A stretch of 19,959 nt of DNA from Alphaproteobacteria bacterium CG11_big_fil_rev_8_21_14_0_20_44_7 (GTDB taxonomy: Bacteria > Pseudomonadota > Alphaproteobacteria > Rickettsiales > 21-14-0-20-44-7), in NCBI GenBank assembly GCA_002787615.1, contig PCXJ01000039.1:1-19959 (forward strand), read 5' to 3'. Made by a program: the position numbers and the translations under genes. Positions 14,985 through 19,959 of this stretch are shown here, piece by piece. A model generated the notes under the pieces. It had not been told where the DNA came from. It made no database searches and saw nothing but the letters and a program-made list of their open reading frames with translations. Numbering within the stretch: the first letter of the stretch is position 1; each line of letters starts with the position of its first letter.

Positions 14985-15821
14985 ATGAGTATAGATACAA
15001 TCACGTTGCAGATATTCATTGCAGTTGCAGAAACCAATAGTTTTACAAAAGCAGCAGAAAGAGTTGGTAGAACTCAATCCGCAGTCAGCCAGCAAATTGC
15101 AAAGCTAGAAAATTTGCTGGATAAAGAGCTTTTTATTAGGGGTAAAGCTTTATCCTTAACATCAGAAGGTGAGATATTCTTAGGTTATGCCAAGCAGATA
15201 TTTTCCATGCATCGTGAAGCAATAGACCGCTTCAAAGAACCAGAGCTGCAAGGCGAGGTTCGTTTCGGATTGCCCGAAGATTTTGCTAGTGTGTATTTAT
15301 CTGACGTGCTGATTGATTTCAGCAGAATTCATCCAAGAGTGATGCTGAACATAGAATGTGATTTAACTTTGAATTTATTTGATAGATTCAAAAAGAAAGA
15401 GTTTGACCTTGTACTTGTGAAGATGAACAGACCGGAAGATTTCCCGAACGGGCAGGAAGTTCTATCAGAGCCTTTAGATTGGGTAGGAAATAAGGACTAT
15501 AATAACGAGGAAACTGTACCACTAGTTCTTTCACCTAAACCTTGCGTATATCGTCAAAGTGCACTGGAGGCCCTAGAGAAAAAAGGAAAGAAATGGCGTT
15601 TAGTATTTTCTAGCCCAAGCTATGCAGGAACTATCGCAGCGGTAAAGGCAGAAATGGGTATAACCGTTCTGCCAAGACCCATGATTCCAAAAGAACTTCA
15701 AACTCTAAAATCAAAGCGTCTTCCAAAGCTGCAAGATACTCATGTTTCAATCTTAAAGCATAGTTCAGACAACCCGGCAGTAAATTCATTTGAAGAATTT
15801 ATTATCAGGAAGTTGAACTAA
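14985..15821 (+). CDS. LysR family transcriptional regulator
   Basis: 278 residues. The winged HTH occupies 5-64 (TLQIFIAVAETNSFTKAAERVGRTQSAVSQQIAKLENLL), then a linker helix and a periplasmic-binding-protein-like effector domain from about 90. It is divergent from sbtA with a 90-base gap and an inverted repeat next to its start, the classic layout for a LysR protein that controls the divergent operon and itself. By analogy with CmpR or CcmR of cyanobacteria it may sense an inorganic-carbon signal; the effector is not visible. The length is slightly short for the family. No ribosome site is seen before the ATG. Confidence 0.92.
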   Translation: MSIDTITLQIFIAVAETNSFTKAAERVGRTQSAVSQQIAKLENLLDKELFIRGKALSLTSEGEIFLGYAKQIFSMHREAIDRFKEPELQGEVRFGLPEDFASVYLSDVLIDFSRIHPRVMLNIECDLTLNLFDRFKKKEFDLVLVKMNRPEDFPNGQEVLSEPLDWVGNKDYNNEETVPLVLSPKPCVYRQSALEALEKKGKKWRLVFSSPSYAGTIAAVKAEMGITVLPRPMIPKELQTLKSKRLPKLQDTHVSILKHSSDNPAVNSFEEFIIRKLN

Positions 15822-16185
15822 TAGCTTCTTTGCCTGTAAATTCCCTGTTATGAATTTTAGGGAATTTGGCTAAAAACCCCTGAAACTCTGCTCTATAAGA
15901 AAGGTATAATCAATAAACCAGACCATTTCCCTGTTATTTTGAGAAAACTCCCTATAAATTGGGCTTTATCAGGGAATTGTGAGATGGTTGTTAAGTGCGG
16001 TCATCTTACACCACCACTAATTCCAGTTCGACCCCATGGTTTTTAAGACGATACGCAAGAGCGGCGCTGTTGGCGGGGCTTGGGTTTGAAAACTGTCTAT
16101 TTAGAGAAGGGAAATCAGAGAAAATATCAGGCTTTTTGCTATATTATCTCAGTTGCAAAGTTTTGGCACCCACATAGTTGGGTAT
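15822..16185. other. Decayed mobile-element tail with CAGGGAA-type repeats
   Basis: No intact gene. AAATTCCCT (15838-15846) and AGGGAATTT (15859-15867) are inverted 9-base arms just after lysR, perhaps also its terminator. TTCCCTGTTAT recurs at 15841-15851 and 15927-15937, and ATCAGGGAATT lies near 15969-15979. On the minus strand 16006-16143 is an open frame of 45 codons without an ATG, ending HGVELELVVV. This looks like a remnant downstream of the recombinase fragment, in the same orientation. The remainder shows nothing. Confidence 0.45.
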
Positions 16186-16533
16186 TTAGGCAATATTGAG
16201 GAGTTGTTTTTGCTGCCTCCAGCACATAGGGATCTTCTGATCGGTCAAACTTGTGAGGTTTAAGGTTCTAGGCTGAGTGCCATTCAAGATCATGGCTATA
16301 ATTTCCGGTGCTAGAAATTTGAGTTTCAAGAGATCGCTAGCGTAAGTTCGCTCTGCATTTTCTTTTTCAGCAATTTCCCTAGCAGATTTTACCTCACCGG
16401 AATCCAGCATTTTATTCCATTTATATGATCGGATTATTGCACGTATCAGTGTCTGGTCATGATTAGTTTTATTGATACTCATCGCATTGCCGTTGGCGGA
16501 GTAAGCTATTTTCCTACCGGCATATGGATACAT
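16186..16533 (-). pseudogene. Serine recombinase C-terminal fragment
   Basis: The frame encodes 115 residues. From GRKIAYSANG (residues 6-15) on, it fits the C-terminal region of large serine recombinases of alphaproteobacteria: LIRAIIRSYKWNKMLDSGEV (29-48), a helix-turn-helix EIAEKENAERTYASDLLKLKFLAPEIIAMIL, then TQPRTLNLTSL and WRQQKQLL. The N-terminal catalytic resolvase domain and the zinc-ribbon/coiled-coil region are absent, and the reading frame runs back into unrelated sequence. This is therefore a broken recombinase gene, the trace of a past integrative element. A free-standing short protein is the alternative. Confidence 0.65.
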
Positions 16534-16794
16534 AACTTCTAATGTTGATGATGTATTTTTAAGAGATGGAAAAGATGAAGCTCTTCCGGATGGAGCAGCA
16601 GATTCTCATGCCGGAAGAATGGTGCAGCTATTACCCGCCAAATCTGCATACATGAATCTGAGGTCGCACTATTCCGTGAAAAAATAGCGGAACTAAAAGC
16701 CGCTGAAGGTGCAGAACCAAATGGCAAAGTGCAGCGAGATTCAATTGAGGTAAAAGAGACTAAGAAAAAAGAAGGGGAAATGTTGGTAAAATGA
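16494..16794 (+). pseudogene. Possible frame-broken gene remnant
   Basis: On the plus strand one frame is open from about 16494 to a TAG near 16687 (it includes NVDDVFLRDGKDEALPDGAA). A second frame carries on to TGA at 16792-16794 (it includes ESEVALFREKIAELKAAEGA, then a Lys/Glu-rich tail). A single frameshift around 16650-16670 would join them into the end of one gene. It overlaps the start of the recombinase fragment, so the element junction probably lies near 16535. I do not recognise the family. It ends four bases before the opposite-strand adhesin stop. Confidence 0.3.
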
Positions 16795-16797
16795 ACT

Positions 16798-19700
16798 TCA
16801 TTGGCAACCAGAAGAATTAAACTTCCAACCCATTTTGAGGAAGCTATTACCGCAGCTTTCATCATTCCCTCTACCACCGGTCTCATCACCTGCTGCAGGT
16901 TCTAAACTTGCAAGATCGGCATTAGAGTTTCCACCACCGGCCAGCATAGTTAAATTCATGCCTAATAGATTAAATTGGGTTGAGTTGTAATTATTGTTAA
17001 CATTAATAGTCTGCCCTGTATAGGAGAATAAATCGCTAAAATCAGAGTTTACTTGCTGATTTTGCTGATCAGGAACTGTTCCTACATTTGTGGAACCTGT
17101 GCCATCACCGAAGAAAACATCACCACGGGTGATTTCAGGCAGGAAGTCTTCAACATCAACAGCTTTATCTTCTGCTGCTGCAACTGCTGCTGCATCCATA
17201 TTTGAGCCAAGAACGCCATCAAAGAATGAGCCGCTAGCATCAAGAACCATTTCGGTCATAATGCCCTGATTTAGCGCAATATAGAAAACATTACCATTAA
17301 AGTTGTTCGGTCCTGTGAATGTTAGGCTGGTAGAAGATAGTCGTTCTTCCCTATCGATAGGACCTTCTTCTTCATCAAAGCTTTTTATTTTAAAGGCTTC
17401 TATGGCAGGTTTTTCTTTGCGGCCTATGCCGTCAAGTACAACACCTGTCTGGTTGCCGTTGATAGTGTTGCCAGACATGGTTACGTCAGCAGTTTCGGTT
17501 ATGTAAACACCAGTGCCGAAGCCATTACCACCGGTAAGAGTATTGTTATTGATAGAAATATCTGGCTGGGCAAATAATAAATTGATCAATGATGTTGTAC
17601 TACCTGCATTTTGATAGTCAGGGTTAATAATTGTAACTGTATTATTATTTATAGTTGCATCACTATTATTAATATAAATACCCGTATTTCCGCCTTCATA
17701 GGCAGTTTGGTTGATTGTGTTGCCATTGATATTAGCTGTTAGATCACGCCCAGTAGTTTGAATACCGTAGTTACTAAATTCGGAAACAGTGTTGTTGCTT
17801 ATGTTTACAAGGTAGGAACCCGTTTTCATAAGGCCGCTTGAAGCTATTATTCCGGTATTAGAACCTTGTATTGTATTATTATCGATTAATACTGAATCAG
17901 AAAGTATTGATGTAATGCCTGTGCTAACAGGTATTTGGTCATCGCCTGTATTAACATTGTTATTTACAATATTCGTATTGTCGGAACTATCTGCATAAAT
18001 TCCATACTGGTATTTGGAAACAAAGTTACCGTCAACATCAACACCATCTGTGTCTTTAACCCATATTCCGTATTTGCTAGTGTAATAGTAATAGCTTGGC
18101 TCTTCCGGAGTAAGAATAGTATAGTTAAGTGTATTGTTATCTACAGTTATATCTGAGCCGCTTTCTTCAACGAAAATACCGATTTTATCAAACTCATCCA
18201 TAGATGAACCGGATTGGAATATAGTATTGTCGGAGACATTAGTGCCTTGTTCTTGCCATAGCCAAATAGCAGTGCTTTCGGCATTATTTATTGTGTTATT
18301 TGAAATGGTATTATTCATTCCAAACTGGGAATAGATACCGTCTTCATGATCAGCTAGATAGTTGTCATCAACAGTTGCTCCGGAAGTGTCGTATAGGTCG
18401 ATACCAAAAGTTTCAGCCGCTGTGCCATAAATATCGTTCATATTTATCATCGCATTATTGGCAGTGCTGCCGATAATTCCGGTGTAGTTATCGTTAAGAG
18501 TGTTATTATTAATATTCAAATCGGCAAAATTAAGTCCTAAAATTCCGGCATAATCATGATCATCAACCATATTATTTGAAATTGTAACTTCACCTTCTGT
18601 TACAACAGTTTCGGAAGATTCAGAATTTTTAAGATCGGTGGCAGCAATACCTACATATGTATCTTCATTGCCGGTTACAGTGTTGCTATCAATAAGGCCT
18701 GATAAACTATCACCATTGAAGTGAATGCCTGCATATTGAGAGTTCAGAATAGTTGAATTTTTAACATCCAGCGTGCGGGCAAAATCCATATGGTTGCTAT
18801 CAACATCGGCGAAGATTCCTGTTCCACCTTCCAAACTTGTATCGGCCATATTTTTAACAGTAACATTCTGTACTGTACCGCCTGCGTTATCAAAACCAAT
18901 ACCTGCTACAACTGCCTCAGCAGGGGCTGGAGTAGCAAAGCTCAAGAACATTGGCATTGGCATATCTATTGGAAGCGTAGGATCGTCCACAGGTGGCGGC
19001 GGTGGCGGCATATATATATCGCCAGAGGCTACATCAAAATTAGATCCATCAATTGTTAGGTTCTGGATAGTCGCATTAGTATCTTGCACTTGAATGATAG
19101 ATTGAACAGCAGTTCCATTCCAGCTAGTGAGAAATTCGTTATCGGCTATCATTGGTGTGTAAGGAGCTATAATAGTTCCTTCTTCGCTTTCACCTGAAAC
19201 CGTGATTGGTTGCTTTACTGAAAATGTCTGGTTATAAATTCCGTCTGCTATGTTCACTTTTCCACCGAAAGATACCTGATCTATAGCTTGTTGAATAACA
19301 GCATTGTTATTAAGGACGTTTACTACACTCAATTCGCTATAGTTAAGTATTGGTGTATATAATCTTGCGCCAAGGTTTAGTGTGGAAGCTCTTAAAAAGA
19401 TATTTCCGTTGCCAAATACTGTGCCGTTACTGAGAAGAATCTCTCTTAATATCTCAACAGTCGGAGCTGTAAGAGTTAGAGAGGAGCTTGAGCCACTATT
19501 ATATTGTCCGGCATTTGCACTATCTCTAAATGAAACGCTGTTATTAGCTTCAATGGTTACACTACCTGTCATTAAGGCAGCAGTTAAAGCTTCATAAGAA
19601 ATGAAGAAATCAGCTAATCCGCCATCGGCAGCTAAGATTGTTTTATCACCGATTTCTGCGTCATTGGCTTGCGAGCCTTCAGGCAGGTTATCAATAATTG

Positions 19701-19959
19701 CATTTTCCGGGTCTAATAATAATTGCCCGTTTTCAAAATCTTCCTGTCTGGCAGCTACATTGACATGACCGTTGAAAAGCAAATTCTTTTTACCTGAAGT
19801 TTCTACAAAACCACCATTACCGCCGTTTTCACCACCACGCGCTGAAATTGAGCCTTCAAATTTTGTATCTTCATCAGCCCAAACGATAACACGTCCACCA
19901 TCGCCGTTATCGGTAGCATCGGCATTGATGATCGCGCCACGCATAACGGTTGTTGTGAT
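16798..19959 (-). CDS. Two-partner-secretion adhesin, filamentous haemagglutinin-like (5' end beyond window)
   Basis: About 1053 residues are visible and the frame is still open at the edge; the first ATG here (19944) is internal. Numbering below is from that Met. The N-terminal visible part has the FHA-family pattern GGRVIVWADEDTKFEGSISARGG...GGFVETSGKKNLLFNG (17-59) and LLLDPENAIID (75-85). A second right-handed beta-helix follows (about 226-840) with NADGIY-like and NNTI-type turns (SNNTINN, DNNTLN, NNNTV), preceded or interrupted by MPPPPPP (312-318). The end holds the only two cysteines, Cys1031 and Cys1047. It should cross the outer membrane through a TpsB porin not in the window. Surface adhesion or aggregation is the inferred role. 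Confidence 0.85.
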   Translation of the reverse strand: MTTTVMRGAIINADATDNGDGGRVIVWADEDTKFEGSISARGGENGGNGGFVETSGKKNLLFNGHVNVAARQEDFENGQLLLDPENAIIDNLPEGSQANDAEIGDKTILAADGGLADFFISYEALTAALMTGSVTIEANNSVSFRDSANAGQYNSGSSSSLTLTAPTVEILREILLSNGTVFGNGNIFLRASTLNLGARLYTPILNYSELSVVNVLNNNAVIQQAIDQVSFGGKVNIADGIYNQTFSVKQPITVSGESEEGTIIAPYTPMIADNEFLTSWNGTAVQSIIQVQDTNATIQNLTIDGSNFDVASGDIYMPPPPPPVDDPTLPIDMPMPMFLSFATPAPAEAVVAGIGFDNAGGTVQNVTVKNMADTSLEGGTGIFADVDSNHMDFARTLDVKNSTILNSQYAGIHFNGDSLSGLIDSNTVTGNEDTYVGIAATDLKNSESSETVVTEGEVTISNNMVDDHDYAGILGLNFADLNINNNTLNDNYTGIIGSTANNAMINMNDIYGTAAETFGIDLYDTSGATVDDNYLADHEDGIYSQFGMNNTISNNTINNAESTAIWLWQEQGTNVSDNTIFQSGSSMDEFDKIGIFVEESGSDITVDNNTLNYTILTPEEPSYYYYTSKYGIWVKDTDGVDVDGNFVSKYQYGIYADSSDNTNIVNNNVNTGDDQIPVSTGITSILSDSVLIDNNTIQGSNTGIIASSGLMKTGSYLVNISNNTVSEFSNYGIQTTGRDLTANINGNTINQTAYEGGNTGIYINNSDATINNNTVTIINPDYQNAGSTTSLINLLFAQPDISINNNTLTGGNGFGTGVYITETADVTMSGNTINGNQTGVVLDGIGRKEKPAIEAFKIKSFDEEEGPIDREERLSSTSLTFTGPNNFNGNVFYIALNQGIMTEMVLDASGSFFDGVLGSNMDAAAVAAAEDKAVDVEDFLPEITRGDVFFGDGTGSTNVGTVPDQQNQQVNSDFSDLFSYTGQTINVNNNYNSTQFNLLGMNLTMLAGGGNSNADLASLEPAAGDETGGRGNDESCGNSFLKMGWKFNSSGCQ
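18991..19008 (-). repeat. Hexaproline tract in adhesin
   Basis: Six consecutive Pro codons (GGCGGTGGCGG-type on the plus strand), followed by a Pro/Met/Ala-rich stretch (residues about 319-345). It splits the beta-helix and is GC-rich in an AT-rich gene. Likely a flexible hinge or exposed loop. Confidence 0.7.

Noticed and set aside
16539..16889. 116-codon minus-strand frame overlapping the adhesin end
   Set aside because: It overlaps the strongly supported adhesin in another frame and resembles no family; a shadow.
17420..19270. NNT-rich repeats in the adhesin as a CRISPR array or tandem DNA repeat
   Set aside because: The repeat is at protein level (beta-helix turns); the DNA units vary in sequence and length.

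Overview
The window reads as chromosomal DNA of an AT-rich proteobacterium, most likely an alphaproteobacterium. The main clues are rlmB beside tRNA-Tyr, and the C-terminal piece of an alphaproteobacterial-type large serine recombinase. The taxonomic call is an inference from gene content, not from a marker phylogeny.

Layout. (1) 1-3956 is housekeeping: trpC translationally coupled to a TadD-like TPR lipoprotein gene, a divergent orphan gene of unknown function, rlmB and tRNA-Tyr(GTA). (2) Position 4199 starts a more accessory stretch: an Old Yellow Enzyme-type ene-reductase, then a divergent nine-gene, roughly 8 kb, tightly overlapping operon (5442-13385). It encodes a flavin-dependent amine-oxidase-fold enzyme, DUF1365, a Cfa-type SAM methyltransferase, a chalcone-isomerase-like secreted protein, an MFS_2 permease, a DUF3833 lipoprotein, an SDR oxidoreductase, and an OmpR-type response regulator with its histidine kinase. 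The enzymes match the neighbourhoods that modify phospholipid acyl chains (cyclopropane, methylated or furan fatty acids). The Cfa-type enzyme lacks the His of the bicarbonate pocket that canonical cyclopropane synthases use, so its product may be a methyl or methylene chain. (3) 13382-15821 is a compact inorganic-carbon module: a LysR regulator divergent from an SbtA-type bicarbonate transporter, followed in operon by a secreted NTF2-fold protein ending in HHSSLPY. I read that protein as an iota-class (COG4337-like) carbonic anhydrase. A perfect inverted repeat overlies the probable lysR promoter.

(4) 15822-16797 is decayed mobile-element sequence: the C-terminal domain of a serine recombinase, a smaller remnant frame, CAGGGAA-type short repeats, and a frame-broken remnant on the other strand. 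(5) From 16798 to the right edge lies the 3' part of a large two-partner-secretion (filamentous haemagglutinin-like) adhesin. It has a long Asn-rich beta-helix, a hexaproline insert, and only two cysteines, both in the last 18 residues, resembling the HMW1-type surface anchor.

The most interesting parts are the lipid operon with its own two-component system, and the periplasmic iota-carbonic anhydrase paired with SbtA. All assignments are by eye, with no database search.
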